From: Dysgonomonas sp. 216 | GTDB taxonomy: Bacteria > Bacteroidota > Bacteroidia > Bacteroidales > Dysgonomonadaceae | Length of the DNA stretch: 60,023 nucleotides | Reading direction: 5' to 3' | Assembly: GCF_010501065.1 (NCBI RefSeq) | Contig: NZ_QVMM01000022.1 | Span: forward strand, 1 to 60,023 | Shown here: positions 15,654 through 26,498 of the stretch, piece by piece | Layout of the letters: each line of letters starts with the position of its first letter | Position numbering within the stretch: position 1 is the stretch's first letter | Notes under the pieces: generated by a model | Told to the model about the DNA's origin: nothing | The model's input: only the letters and a program-made list of their open reading frames with translations | Database searches by the model: none | Program-made: the position numbers and the translations under genes

Positions 15654-16367
15654 TTAAGCTTTATCTTCGCCCTCTTCAACCGGAACAATCAGTTTATATC
15701 CTTTTCCGTGGATATTGATTATTTCGATATCTTTAGCTGGTTTCAACAACTTACGTAGTTTTGTGATATAAACGTCCATACTACGAGCATTGAAGTAGTT
15801 ATCATCAACCCAAATTTGTTTAAGGGCATGATTTCTTTCCAATATTTCATTAGCATGAGCACACAACAACCCAAGAAGTTCCGATTCTTTAGTTGTCAGT
15901 TTAGTGCTTACACCATCAATATTAAGTATTTGTTTTTGTGTATCGAAATCCATATTTCCGAAGTGGTAGGTTTGTTGGTCTTTAACCTTCTTACCTTTCA
16001 CTCGTCTGAAAATAGCCTCGATACGTAAAACAAGTTCTTCCATACTGAATGGCTTAGTAATATAATCATCGGCTCCGGCTTTAAAACCATCCAGAATATC
16101 ATCCTTCATATTTTTAGCTGTTAAAAATATAATAGGTATATCCGAATTAACACCTCTGATATCTTTTACCAAACTGATACCATCTTTTTTCGGCATCATA
16201 ACATCTATAACACACAAATCGTATTTCTCTTTAATGAATCCTCTATAGCCTGCTTCCCCGTCGGGATACAAATCTGTGTCGAATCCTTTAGCCTGAAGAT
16301 ATTCTCTTAGTAACATACCAAGATTTTCGTCATCTTCACATAAAAATAATTTCAACTTTTCCTCCAT
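15654..16367 (-). CDS. rprY: OmpR-family response regulator RprY
   Basis: The 237-residue protein has an N-terminal receiver domain with acidic pocket E11-D12-D13, phosphoacceptor Asp55 in VIDVMMPKKDG, Thr in FLTAKN and Lys in DYITKPFS. A winged-helix DNA-binding domain follows (residues about 130-230, ending YITKLRKLLKPAKDIEIINIHGKGYKLIVP). It follows the histidine kinase gene by 7 bp on the same strand. The pair matches RprX/RprY of Bacteroides and Porphyromonas, tied in those species to stress and envelope responses. The regulon here is unknown. Confidence 0.93.
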   Translation of the reverse strand: MEEKLKLFLCEDDENLGMLLREYLQAKGFDTDLYPDGEAGYRGFIKEKYDLCVIDVMMPKKDGISLVKDIRGVNSDIPIIFLTAKNMKDDILDGFKAGADDYITKPFSMEELVLRIEAIFRRVKGKKVKDQQTYHFGNMDFDTQKQILNIDGVSTKLTTKESELLGLLCAHANEILERNHALKQIWVDDNYFNARSMDVYITKLRKLLKPAKDIEIINIHGKGYKLIVPVEEGEDKA

Positions 16368-16374
16368 AACTAAT

Positions 16375-17916
16375 CTACTTTATAATAGGTAAACAAATAA
16401 TAAATTTAGTGCCTTTTTCGGATTCGCTTTCGGCCTTTATGGTACCCTTATGATCTTCAATTATTTTTTTCACATAAGCCAAACCTAAACCAAATCCTTT
16501 TACATCGTGCAAATTACCGGTAGATACTCTATAAAACCTCTCAAAAATCTTTTTCAGATTATCTTTTGTTATACCAATTCCGTTATCCTCTACCGATATA
16601 TAAACTTTACTTCCATTATTCCACGACCTGATCATCAACTCCAACGGAACATCTTCCCGCCTGTATTTCACTGCATTATCCAACAGGTTAAACAATACAT
16701 TTGTAAAATGCATTTCATCTACAAAAATAGTAGATTCTGTTGCTTGCAAATCAACATCAATATGTCCGCCAAATTTTTCAACTTTTAGCTGAAACGTATT
16801 AGCCACACTGACAATCATATCGTTCGCATCCATTTCTTTCTGCTTTAGCGTTGCCCTCTGTTTTTCAAACAACGACATTTGCAGTACCTTTTCGACCTGA
16901 AAACTCAAACGCTTTGTTTCATCGTTTATCACATTTGATATGTGCTTGAACACATCCGGAGATTTCAATATCGAACTGTCTCTCAGCATTTGGGCTGCCA
17001 GCGATATTGTAGACACCGGAGTTTTCAATTCGTGCGTCATATTGTTCATAAAGTCGCTCTTCATTTCCGACAAACGCTTCTGGCGGAATATCAAATATAT
17101 CGTTATAATAAACGTTATCAACAACACAAACGTAAACAAGATGATGGGAACAAACTCCCTCGTTTCGCTCAGTATATAAGTTGTTTTAGTTGGGAAATAA
17201 ACCCTCAAATAATTTAGCTTATCTCTCGGATCGTTCGGGAACAAAACCTGCCTGTATAAAGCCCTGCTATCTTCAACACTGAAATCTTCCGACCGATAAA
17301 TCGGTTTATCATCCTTATTTACTACTTCGAACGTAAATGGCAACTCTATGCCATTAAATCTTAACTCGTCCTTTATGTTGTTCTGTAAGCTCTTTAAATC
17401 GACCCTTTCTTCAAACAGAACTTTGCTAGGCGCATTTACCAAATTGTTAAGTACATCGTTTAACAAAGCCTTTTCGTACTCGTAACGTTGCCTTTCGGCT
17501 TCTTGCAATTCGTACGACCTTTGAGAGATAGACTTAGACCCATGATTAGGCGATAAAAAAACCGAACCCGAAGGTCTCTTCCTTACAGTATGATCAACCT
17601 GAACATCAACATTTCCACTTCCATCGGGCATTGTAATTTTCCACTTCTGCTGGATAGTAGTAGTCGACTCACCCATTTGGTTTAGCGAAATACGTTCCTT
17701 GTTCTTTGCTTTTGCTCGCCCATCATCAAGATACTTTTTAGTCTGTTCCAGTTCTAAGTTTTTAGAGACCTGATAAAGACTTCTGCTCACAGCTTCGTTA
17801 AACTGATTATCCCGCATGAGGACTGCCGATCTGAAAAAGTTAATTTGCAGATATATGAGCCCAAAAAACGCGAAGGCCATTATCGCAGCTAATATCCATA
17901 TAGTCGACTTTTTCAT
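16375..17916 (-). CDS. rprX: Sensor histidine kinase RprX
   Basis: This 513-residue inner-membrane kinase has a first membrane segment at residues about 7-28, a periplasmic sensor region to about 255, and a second segment (FVPIILFTFVLLITFIITIYLIF). The HisKA motif is MTHELKTPVSTISLAAQML with phosphoacceptor His near 296. The HATPase domain has N-box NVLFNLLDNAVKY, G1 DNGIGI, F-box FERFYRVSTG and G2 GFGLGLAYVKKI. It precedes rprY by 7 bp, so sensor and regulator are one operon read leftward, ended by the terminator at 15,595. The sensed signal is not evident. Confidence 0.93.
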   Translation of the reverse strand: MKKSTIWILAAIMAFAFFGLIYLQINFFRSAVLMRDNQFNEAVSRSLYQVSKNLELEQTKKYLDDGRAKAKNKERISLNQMGESTTTIQQKWKITMPDGSGNVDVQVDHTVRKRPSGSVFLSPNHGSKSISQRSYELQEAERQRYEYEKALLNDVLNNLVNAPSKVLFEERVDLKSLQNNIKDELRFNGIELPFTFEVVNKDDKPIYRSEDFSVEDSRALYRQVLFPNDPRDKLNYLRVYFPTKTTYILSETREFVPIILFTFVLLITFIITIYLIFRQKRLSEMKSDFMNNMTHELKTPVSTISLAAQMLRDSSILKSPDVFKHISNVINDETKRLSFQVEKVLQMSLFEKQRATLKQKEMDANDMIVSVANTFQLKVEKFGGHIDVDLQATESTIFVDEMHFTNVLFNLLDNAVKYRREDVPLELMIRSWNNGSKVYISVEDNGIGITKDNLKKIFERFYRVSTGNLHDVKGFGLGLAYVKKIIEDHKGTIKAESESEKGTKFIICLPIIK

Positions 17917-18086
17917 TCAGTTTCCCTTACCTTAATTTCATTTACACAATAGATACGACATGTAAATTTAATTAAGATTTAGTATTTTAACAAATAAAGA
18001 AGCCTTTTGTTTATAAAAATTACAACTTTGTTATAAAACACCCTTTCTAATTAGTCTGTTTTTTAGAGTTTTAATATTTCAAAACA

Positions 18087-21000
18087 TTATTGTGTCAAAT
18101 TGAACCGAATACTTACCCCAAAATTGGTGTTTGTGGTTGGGTAAGAGGATGCCGACACTAAAGGAGTATTAACAGCCCTGTCGAAGAACGCACTAAGTGT
18201 TAATGCACGGCTTAATGCGTAGTTAGCAGCTAGTTTTATTGTAAGCACTTCTGTACCGGCGGTTGCCTGCGAGAAGTATTCTTCTATTTTTCGTAGTAAC
18301 GAATGTGTTTTTCGGTACGATAAATCGCCACTTAATTTAAGATCGTTATTAAATCCGCCCTGATTACGAGAAGTTAATCCTACCACCCGATTAAATTCGT
18401 TTATAGTATATCCCATTCCTACAACAATTTCTTTTGTGCGCGATTCTACAATCTGATACGAAGTTATATTCAGATTCAGATTTCGCTGTGTATTATAGCG
18501 GGCACGCAATGTAAGGCTATTATTAAGAGTTCCTTCGGTACCAAATAACGGGTTAAATTGTTCAACAATACTAACCGACGATATATTATAAGGCGAAGAA
18601 GGCATTGGATTACCAGCTAAATTCTGAGTGAAACCAAGCCCGTTACCGGCACTAACCCAACTAGAAAACGACTCGTACGAACCGATACGGTATTGGCTGG
18701 TATAACCATGCATTATTCTCAACGACTTAAACTTGTCTCTTATCCAAGGCAGTGTTATAAGCCCATCATAAGTTATAGTCCAGTTAGGCACCAAAGAACT
18801 AAGCGAAGGGAAAGGGGATAAGGATATTTTATCAGGATCTTTACCTGTGTATGCTGCCAAAAATGCAGGTATTAACACATCGGCAGAGTTTTTATCTACA
18901 CCTCCATAAAGAACAGGGTCGTATACTCCACCATTAGGACCACCCGGCTTGCTCGCATTATGATTTTTAAGAAAGCCGCTTTCTGGGTATCTACTATTTT
19001 GATATTTATTCTCTAAACGGTTTGCTATCTGTGTTCTGTAACCAACAAATTTTTCGAAAGCCTTCGAATAATAATCATTATTTGCATTAACAGACTCGAA
19101 AGCCGAACCTATAGATATTGTTGTTATTGTAAAACTACCACCATAACTTTTAGGTTTTCCGTCGTACATGTATTTGTAGCTTGTGCGGTCGTTCGTTTCC
19201 CTTAAAGCAGATAAGTTTATTTTCAGTCCTTTTATAGGTTCTAAATCAGCTTTAATATCAAGTTTCTCCATTGAGTTAAATATAGCCGGACTAATATTCA
19301 TTGCATTATCGAGAAGTAACCACGATTCTTCTTTAGACAGTAATTTATCCACATACTTTTCCCCGCCATCAAATCCAAAGGCAAACCCCACACCGGGAGC
19401 CATTCCGTCATCTCTGCTGTTTTGTCCAAAGAAATCGCCAACATTAGGTTTGAACCCATAAATATGATTCTCCTTACGTCTCGAATAATTAATAGATATA
19501 CTACGTAACGACATCAGCCCCCGAGCCGAATATTGAGCCACTTTATACCAAAGCTGTTCTTCGGGATCGGGCCCCTGCAAAACATTTACCTTCAGTTTTA
19601 CGGTATCTTTAACATTGATACGAATTGTATTATCATCTGTTTTCTTAAACTTGATTTTATATATTTTCCCATCCGACACACGTCTGGCCGAAACAATAAC
19701 ATTCTTTGTTTTTAAATTATGATTTATAACTGTTGCCGAATCGGTATTTAATGTAACTTCTCGCTCAAATTTTCGGGGCTTCTTTGCTTCGGCACGCACC
19801 GGTCTTTGAGGCGTACGAGGAGAGCTTGACATATTAAATTTCTGATTCACTTTTCGTAAAAAAGCCGACTTGTTATACAAAGTCACCATATTAAATCTGT
19901 TATTCAAACCAAAAGTCAAACTGTTACTCAACGAGTTACCCACTTTATACTCGTTCGACACATCAGTCCCCCGCTGCCAGCTATAAGAACTCTCGTAATT
20001 AGCCGATGAATTTGCCCAATCGAGGAATGGAATATCTGAGAATGGCAATGCATAAGTAACCTTTGCAGTTTGGTTATACGACAACGGAGTACCCAATTGC
20101 TTCAAGCTCTGAATTACGGTATCTTTCCACAGCTGATAATCGTCAGGATTTAGCTTTTTGTTTACCTGCAGATAAGGTTCATAAATTTCGGCCTTAGTTC
20201 CGGTTTGTATACTCGTTTTCAGATTTTTTGTAAAGTCCCATGTCATACTGAAACTTCTGTCCCAATAGAAATTCGAACTGAAAGACAAATACTCATTGTC
20301 TTTATTATCTCCACCCAGAACGTAACTTTCCAGATCCCTTACTGCTGTTTCGGTATAATACCGGCTTAAATACGAATTAAACGATATATTAGTTGGCAAA
20401 TAATTGAAACCTAACGACTTTGCATATTTCAACATCGGAGCTTTACTCTTCGTTTCGCCAAAAGGCTTCCATGTTTTCATCAACGGCGAATACGAATAAG
20501 TTACACTCGCCTTATAATCTTCGGTACGATCATAAACCGTTGTAGGATCGGACATCTCGACCGAACTTTGAGCATACCCGAAAGTAAAGTTAGCCGGGTC
20601 GTAAGGCATTGGGGTTTTACTCTTAATATTTACCTTAACACCACTTAAACTAAAGTTTTTGCTGATAGTCTTAGTCTGAGCCAAATTCTTTATAGAATCT
20701 TTCTCGGCTTTAGTACTTACCGCCGACATAGCCTCATCGAGCGAAACATCCTGATCTAATGGATCGTACTGTGGAGTTGTTGTTTCATTTGTATAAGTAT
20801 AGTACAACGGAATTGTCATCTTAGCTTTTTCGGGTAAAAACCGCCCTAAGTCGACATTGGTAGCTATACTATATGTATGATAGTCGTCCTGTCTTCTTTC
20901 CATCAGGCTTTGCTCTATCGAACCGAAGCCTGCGGTTTCTTTTCGTCCTGTAACGTTTACCGTCCCAATATCGGATAAACCTATACTAAGATTTCCTTGT

Positions 21001-24000
21001 GCTGCCCATCCTCCTTCTTCGTCAAAATCGGTAACCCGTAATTCATTTACCCATATCTCTGCCGAATGTGTTCGTGATGAAGTATTTCTTACCCCGATCA
21101 TTATCACATTAATCTCTGCTAACGAAGGGTTACCCATTACCGTCACTTTATTAGTCGGCTTCTCCGGATCTTTCTCTTCATCATATGGCGTTGTATATGA
21201 ATAAGACGATCCGGCTTGACGTTTTTTCCTATTACGATTAACTTTCACGTTTTTAAGCAGTTCGAGAGGAAAGTCGAACATATTTTCCTGAGGCCACACA
21301 ATTAAACGGTCTGCCTCGTTTTTTTCGTTATATTTTCCGCGAGGTGTTATGCTTAAAGGCATTTCGTACTCGTAATAGTTATTCTTATAATCGGAACCCA
21401 AACGAATGAATACCCTCAAATCTCCCTTCTTCAATTCGCCTAAACCACTTATAAGTTCCTCGGCATGAGTAAACATTTGTAAACGCTTAAACCGGCGTAA
21501 ATCGTAAGACGATGTTTTATAAACTGCACGTGTAGCTCCAAAGCCATCCAAATCAATAACCTGCAAAGATAGCGCTTGTTCGTTTTCCTGCCGTAATTGA
21601 GGCTGACTAGGATCAAGTATACGGGTTACTCCCGGAGGTAAAACATAATTAACAGGCTCTTTATTGCTGTTTTCTTCTATACTTACCGAAGAGACATTTA
21701 TTTCTCCTCCATTAGGAGTATTTATATCATGATTCAGATTTTGGGTGTATGTTCGCCATTCTCCCCTCACAAGTTCGAGCGTACCAAAACGGAGGAATGT
21801 TGGTTTTTCAAACCCATGCATAAACATACGCATGAAACGTATCGATTTAAAATCCTGAATAGACCCAACCTTTTCTTTCGCATCATCCCTAAGCGGAACT
21901 TTAAACAAATACCATGTCACTTCACCATCTGTACCGTTTTCCAACTTCACTTTTACTTTCCGGGCCTCGGTAATGTAGTTTTTACCAACAGCCATAGAGC
22001 TTTGTTTCAGATGAATTTTATATTGGTAATACGATTCTTTTTCGTTTAAGGTATAATCCTGATCTATATCTTCCACATCGGGTACCCTCCGCGATGTATT
22101 TATCATGTCGTTATCGGTACTGGTCGAGTTACCTTCCGTTCCGTTATAGTACTTATAACGATCGAGAATGCTTACCCTATCCCTGTCGTAATCGGCTCCC
22201 CTGTAATGATGATAATTATCTCCGGCAGGGTCATTCAGTGGCGAAAAAGGATCGTTTTGCAAACGGATGTAGGCATCTGCATTCCCTTGTACTTTATCTA
22301 TAAATTTCTCAACATAGTTTTTATACGAGTAGTATTCATGCTCCTCTTCGGTTCTCAAACCATTAAGCCCCACATCCTGCATATACAATGCATTACTCTG
22401 GCTGGCGTCAAATGCATATACGGTCGATTGCCTATTAGGCACTTTACCCCATGCCGTAAAGTCGACCTGAGACAAATCGCCGCTTACAGGCAGACCGTTT
22501 TCATAAAATTTACGCCCGTCTTTCAAAATATCTTCCGACACATCGCCCAAGTTAAAATAAAGATACCCACCATGATTTTTATCACTCTCATTAGTAATTG
22601 TATCATTATATGTAAAGGGATCCATCAGCCAAAACTCAATATACTCGTAGTTATTACTTTCAAAATCCTGAACAGGCATTTTTCGGAAAATACCTCCCCA
22701 ACGCTTTTGCGGATCTTTCAGTTTACCTTCGTTCGATATATTTACAGCATCAAGGTTATATGGCCCCCGTTGTTCAGGGTAATACGAAACGTTAAATGCA
22801 GTAATTATTGCATTCTCGCTATAAAGGGTTTCCCTGTTAGGATACAGTTCGGTAACACTAATTTCACGCACAAAATGATTCGACAATTGGTTTTTATCCT
22901 CTTTTATGTGCGAAGGTGTGAGCGACGAATTTCGGCGGGTAAACAATCTGTCGATATTAAACCAAGCCATGTGCGCCCTGTTATATCCATAATCTACACT
23001 ATCGCTTTTTGATTCGTCGAACATAGACGGAGTAGATGCTAAATTCCAACTATATGGGTCACTCAATGATAAGCGGGAACGGGACGATTCAAAATCGTCG
23101 AGATAAGAATACCCGCCTGCATATTTATTTGTATAGTGACCGGGAATCATGTGGGCAAACTCTCCGTTAAAAGCTATTTGCGATGGAGCTGTTGCGGTTA
23201 CAAAGGGAAGCTTATCAATCAAATCGGTAAGTAATTGCGATTGGGTGCGATATGATGTATTTACCCCCCAAAGCGTATTTTTTACCGATTCGCCCCCTAC
23301 CTCAGTTTTCATAACCAAAGGCTTTTCGTACATATGCATGAAGGTTGTCCCTATATTAAAATCTTTCGAAAACTCGTAACTAAGATTCAGACCTAACATC
23401 GTTTTCTTTTGCATACTGAAAAACGACTGGTTTTCGAGCGAAACGCTAACCGATGTTCCCGCATCAATTATACTTTGGTCGATTATCCTTACAATGCCCG
23501 ACATATAATCGACAGAATAGTGAGTTCCTTCTGTCAATTGCACCCCTCCTGCCATAACTTTAACCGACCCGCGTGCCACATTGGTCGCATTCAGGAATAT
23601 CTCGTTATTATTGCTAGCCTTATATGTCCCCGATATTTTAAATTTATTTCTCTCCGCATTCTGACGGGCAACAGTCAAAGTCGAATCATATAGCTGCTGA
23701 TAAACATACCTATCAGCAATATCATCGTTTTTAATCCTTTTTCTTAAATGCGACCCGAACGGTTCGATTACAGGAAAAATAATTCTACCATTTTGAGGAA
23801 TAACCGTATACCCTTCTAAAAAGTCGAATATACCATCACCATTTGCTCTTTCCCTCTTTTGCGAATCCAACCTGTCAAGGTTCATCACACGCAGCAGCAC
23901 TGTATCTTTTAAAATGCCCTCGGGTATATAATTTATATATGTTCCCGTTGTATCGCTCTGATAAGAAATATTAAGCCTGAATTTATCCGATTGCAGTTGG

Positions 24001-25625
24001 TACGCACCAAGCGAATAAACGTTTTTCATCATCAGATGCCATGTGTAAGAGTTAGGAGACATAGACACCGGCTTCAATAATTTCAAGATCAATGCTCCCG
24101 ATTTTGGGTTACCCGAATCGTATTTATCAACAATATCTGCACCAAACTCTCCAACCTTATACGTCTTTCCCAACACTTCATATTCAAAAGCAACAGCCAA
24201 AATCTCATCAGATTGCAAGGTGCTGTTTAACGATATATATCCTAACTGCGGATTAAAAGAATACTCGCTGGAAGATAGTAGACGAGCGCTTTCAAGCTTT
24301 TCGTAGGCTGTGCCCGCAGTAAGCCCTGTTCCACCAACAGTGCTAAGAGTAGATGTAACTTTACTTATATCGCGAATATCGGCATAAGTAGTTGTCATTT
24401 CTTCATATAGTGTATTCGCTCTATTTTCGGGGTATATCCCTGTTCCTGTCCATATTGTACTATCTTTTATCACTTTAGGCTCTCCTAAATCGGCAAAAGC
24501 AACAATATTACGTGCCTGATCGAAATTCCCCCTCTTGTTTGTAACCCAAACCTGCATTCGCGAAATTATAACAGGCGACTTTACATACGGCAAACGGCTC
24601 ATAGCCTCATCGTACTGATCGCGAAAATAGTGACCTAGAAAGAAGTGCCGGTTTTCATCGTATTGGTCTGCTTTAAATTCGTACGACGTTGTTTGTACAC
24701 CGCCTTTCGAGTTAACAGTCTGCGATTCCGATTCCTGTTGCGAGATTACCGTATTTACACGCAACTTACCGAACTGTAGATCGGCACGGATACCAAACAG
24801 AGACGAGACTCCGGGAATAAGAGAGTTTGTTGTATTAAAACTAATATTCCCTCCTTCAAGGTAACGTATTATCTCATCCTCCTTTCCTTCGTATGCAAGT
24901 TTTACTTTCTTCGAATCGAAATCGAATGTTGCTTCCGTATCGTAATTCAGATCGAAATTAACTTTATCTCCTACCGACGCATTTACACTTAACTTTATCT
25001 TCTCATCGAACTTGAATGTAGTATTACTCCTACCCTTTTGCGGCATAGTAGGGTCGTCAATCGATTGATGCCTCACACCCATCGACAATTCAACATATCC
25101 TTGGGGCTTAAAACGTATACCTCCGGGACCGAATATTTTTTCGGCAGGACCAATATTGATTTTTATATCTTTCAGATTGTAATCTTCCGTTGTACTTCCT
25201 TTTTCAACCAGTTCCGAATTTTTCAATTTAAAATATTCCGACATCGATTGTTTTAATGTATAATCCTGATATTGCTTTTCGTTAAGGGTAAAAGGTGTTA
25301 CCCAAACATCATTATCGATTTTAGATTTAAACAGGTAAACATTATTTTTAAGGTCGTATTCTATCTCGGTTTTTACATTTGACGGATCTCGTAAATCTAT
25401 CGGTGTACGGTTCTCCAAATCTTCGTAAGTAGATATTTGTGTTTTTTTCACAGGATAACGCGCACCCGCTACCGAATCCTCGTCATTCTGGTTTTGAGGA
25501 GGAGTTTGCTGTACTTCGGGCTGCAATAATACGCTCTCTGTTCTGCCGGAAGTTCCGGAAAACAAACTCAGTACCCCTAACATTAAGAGTACCGATAAAC
25601 AAGCATATTTAAGAATTCTATTCAA
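18087..25625 (-). CDS. sprA: SprA/Sov-type outer-membrane translocon of the type IX secretion system
   Basis: SprA (Sov in Porphyromonas) forms a giant outer-membrane beta-barrel through which type IX substrates leave the periplasm. The 2512-residue length is typical. The N-terminus has a signal peptide (KYACLSVLLMLGVLSLFSG). The SprA N-terminal repeats follow: YVELSMGVRHQSIDDPTMPQKGRSNTTFKFDEKIKLSVNASVGDKVNFDLNYDTEATFDFDSKKVKLAYEG. The body is rich in alternating aromatic beta-strands, and the last residues (TNFGVSIRFNLTQ) suit a closing barrel strand. ruvA lies 26 bp upstream on the same strand, an arrangement shared across the phylum. Other secretion-system genes (porKLMN, porT) are not in the window, but gldB is at 31,675. 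Confidence 0.93.
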   Translation of the reverse strand: MNRILKYACLSVLLMLGVLSLFSGTSGRTESVLLQPEVQQTPPQNQNDEDSVAGARYPVKKTQISTYEDLENRTPIDLRDPSNVKTEIEYDLKNNVYLFKSKIDNDVWVTPFTLNEKQYQDYTLKQSMSEYFKLKNSELVEKGSTTEDYNLKDIKINIGPAEKIFGPGGIRFKPQGYVELSMGVRHQSIDDPTMPQKGRSNTTFKFDEKIKLSVNASVGDKVNFDLNYDTEATFDFDSKKVKLAYEGKEDEIIRYLEGGNISFNTTNSLIPGVSSLFGIRADLQFGKLRVNTVISQQESESQTVNSKGGVQTTSYEFKADQYDENRHFFLGHYFRDQYDEAMSRLPYVKSPVIISRMQVWVTNKRGNFDQARNIVAFADLGEPKVIKDSTIWTGTGIYPENRANTLYEEMTTTYADIRDISKVTSTLSTVGGTGLTAGTAYEKLESARLLSSSEYSFNPQLGYISLNSTLQSDEILAVAFEYEVLGKTYKVGEFGADIVDKYDSGNPKSGALILKLLKPVSMSPNSYTWHLMMKNVYSLGAYQLQSDKFRLNISYQSDTTGTYINYIPEGILKDTVLLRVMNLDRLDSQKRERANGDGIFDFLEGYTVIPQNGRIIFPVIEPFGSHLRKRIKNDDIADRYVYQQLYDSTLTVARQNAERNKFKISGTYKASNNNEIFLNATNVARGSVKVMAGGVQLTEGTHYSVDYMSGIVRIIDQSIIDAGTSVSVSLENQSFFSMQKKTMLGLNLSYEFSKDFNIGTTFMHMYEKPLVMKTEVGGESVKNTLWGVNTSYRTQSQLLTDLIDKLPFVTATAPSQIAFNGEFAHMIPGHYTNKYAGGYSYLDDFESSRSRLSLSDPYSWNLASTPSMFDESKSDSVDYGYNRAHMAWFNIDRLFTRRNSSLTPSHIKEDKNQLSNHFVREISVTELYPNRETLYSENAIITAFNVSYYPEQRGPYNLDAVNISNEGKLKDPQKRWGGIFRKMPVQDFESNNYEYIEFWLMDPFTYNDTITNESDKNHGGYLYFNLGDVSEDILKDGRKFYENGLPVSGDLSQVDFTAWGKVPNRQSTVYAFDASQSNALYMQDVGLNGLRTEEEHEYYSYKNYVEKFIDKVQGNADAYIRLQNDPFSPLNDPAGDNYHHYRGADYDRDRVSILDRYKYYNGTEGNSTSTDNDMINTSRRVPDVEDIDQDYTLNEKESYYQYKIHLKQSSMAVGKNYITEARKVKVKLENGTDGEVTWYLFKVPLRDDAKEKVGSIQDFKSIRFMRMFMHGFEKPTFLRFGTLELVRGEWRTYTQNLNHDINTPNGGEINVSSVSIEENSNKEPVNYVLPPGVTRILDPSQPQLRQENEQALSLQVIDLDGFGATRAVYKTSSYDLRRFKRLQMFTHAEELISGLGELKKGDLRVFIRLGSDYKNNYYEYEMPLSITPRGKYNEKNEADRLIVWPQENMFDFPLELLKNVKVNRNRKKRQAGSSYSYTTPYDEEKDPEKPTNKVTVMGNPSLAEINVIMIGVRNTSSRTHSAEIWVNELRVTDFDEEGGWAAQGNLSIGLSDIGTVNVTGRKETAGFGSIEQSLMERRQDDYHTYSIATNVDLGRFLPEKAKMTIPLYYTYTNETTTPQYDPLDQDVSLDEAMSAVSTKAEKDSIKNLAQTKTISKNFSLSGVKVNIKSKTPMPYDPANFTFGYAQSSVEMSDPTTVYDRTEDYKASVTYSYSPLMKTWKPFGETKSKAPMLKYAKSLGFNYLPTNISFNSYLSRYYTETAVRDLESYVLGGDNKDNEYLSFSSNFYWDRSFSMTWDFTKNLKTSIQTGTKAEIYEPYLQVNKKLNPDDYQLWKDTVIQSLKQLGTPLSYNQTAKVTYALPFSDIPFLDWANSSANYESSYSWQRGTDVSNEYKVGNSLSNSLTFGLNNRFNMVTLYNKSAFLRKVNQKFNMSSSPRTPQRPVRAEAKKPRKFEREVTLNTDSATVINHNLKTKNVIVSARRVSDGKIYKIKFKKTDDNTIRINVKDTVKLKVNVLQGPDPEEQLWYKVAQYSARGLMSLRSISINYSRRKENHIYGFKPNVGDFFGQNSRDDGMAPGVGFAFGFDGGEKYVDKLLSKEESWLLLDNAMNISPAIFNSMEKLDIKADLEPIKGLKINLSALRETNDRTSYKYMYDGKPKSYGGSFTITTISIGSAFESVNANNDYYSKAFEKFVGYRTQIANRLENKYQNSRYPESGFLKNHNASKPGGPNGGVYDPVLYGGVDKNSADVLIPAFLAAYTGKDPDKISLSPFPSLSSLVPNWTITYDGLITLPWIRDKFKSLRIMHGYTSQYRIGSYESFSSWVSAGNGLGFTQNLAGNPMPSSPYNISSVSIVEQFNPLFGTEGTLNNSLTLRARYNTQRNLNLNITSYQIVESRTKEIVVGMGYTINEFNRVVGLTSRNQGGFNNDLKLSGDLSYRKTHSLLRKIEEYFSQATAGTEVLTIKLAANYALSRALTLSAFFDRAVNTPLVSASSYPTTNTNFGVSIRFNLTQ

Positions 25626-25651
25626 CTATCAATCCTGTAGTTTTGAAAAGA

Positions 25652-26230
25652 TTATAACATTTTAAGTGCTAATTTAAGAACCTCTTCGATAGTACAATCG
25701 GGCTTATCTTTCAATATTTTAGAAACAGCCTTATGCGAAACGTTTTGAGGAAACCCTAACATAACAAGTGCAGCAACCGATTCCTCAACAATCTTGCTAT
25801 CAACCACCGATGGTATGCCAACACCTTCCGATATTCTTATCTTATCTTTCAAATCAACAATAACCCGTTGAGCTGTTTTCAGCCCAATACCTTTCACTGT
25901 TTTCAACATATCGGCATTGCCCGAGGCTATAACCGATTCCAATTCGTGCGGATTCATTGACGACAATATCATCCGGGCTGTTCCTGCCCCGATTCCCGAT
26001 ACGCTTATGAGCAATAAGAACAACTCCCGTTCGTGTTTGTCATTAAACCCAAACAATAAATGAGCATCTTCCCTTATAGCTTCGTAAACATATAACTTCG
26101 ACGACTTTTGCCCGTTAAGCGCCGAATATGTATTCAGGGAAATATGAAGCAGATATCCAATTCCGTTATTTTCAATTACTACCGATGCAGGTGTTAATTC
26201 TGCTATTTCTCCTTTTATATAATCTATCAT
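25652..26230 (-). CDS. ruvA: Holliday junction DNA helicase subunit RuvA
   Basis: RuvA binds four-way junctions as a tetramer and targets the RuvB motor for branch migration. The 192-residue protein has the N-terminal OB fold ([31 protein letters not shown]), two helix-hairpin-helix motifs in the middle ([16 protein letters not shown] and [20 protein letters not shown]), and the C-terminal RuvB-binding domain ([26 protein letters not shown]). Length is normal. It is followed 26 bp later by sprA. ruvB and ruvC are elsewhere. Confidence 0.97.
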   Translation of the reverse strand: MIDYIKGEIAELTPASVVIENNGIGYLLHISLNTYSALNGQKSSKLYVYEAIREDAHLLFGFNDKHERELFLLLISVSGIGAGTARMILSSMNPHELESVIASGNADMLKTVKGIGLKTAQRVIVDLKDKIRISEGVGIPSVVDSKIVEESVAALVMLGFPQNVSHKAVSKILKDKPDCTIEEVLKLALKML

Positions 26231-26456
26231 CGAACTACAAATCTTTTACCTTATAATAACAACGTCAAAAATATTAAAAACGTATAACCCTCTATTAAGT
26301 TTATTCAATCATTGCATTTCGTTAAAAAAACCAAACGCACTAAACATGTCATTTCTAACATCATGAGATTATACATTCTTATATATTGTTGTATTCTATC
26401 GGTTTCTTTTTAATTATATTAATCTGCAAAGATAAAATTCTTTGAATTACTTATTT

Positions 26457-26464
26457 TATCTTTG
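26457..26464 (+). promoter_or_regulatory. -7 box of the nitroreductase gene
   Basis: TATCTTTG, 34 bp before ATG 26499. It lies inside the longer in-frame extension starting with TTG at 26442 and so argues against that start. Confidence 0.45.
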
Positions 26465-26498
26465 TGAAAATAAATCCGATTTAATATACAGAAAATTA

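Noticed and set aside
22206..23012. Long open frame opposite sprA
   Set aside because: It lies wholly antisense to a conserved gene, has no promoter or family match, and its composition mirrors the sense strand.
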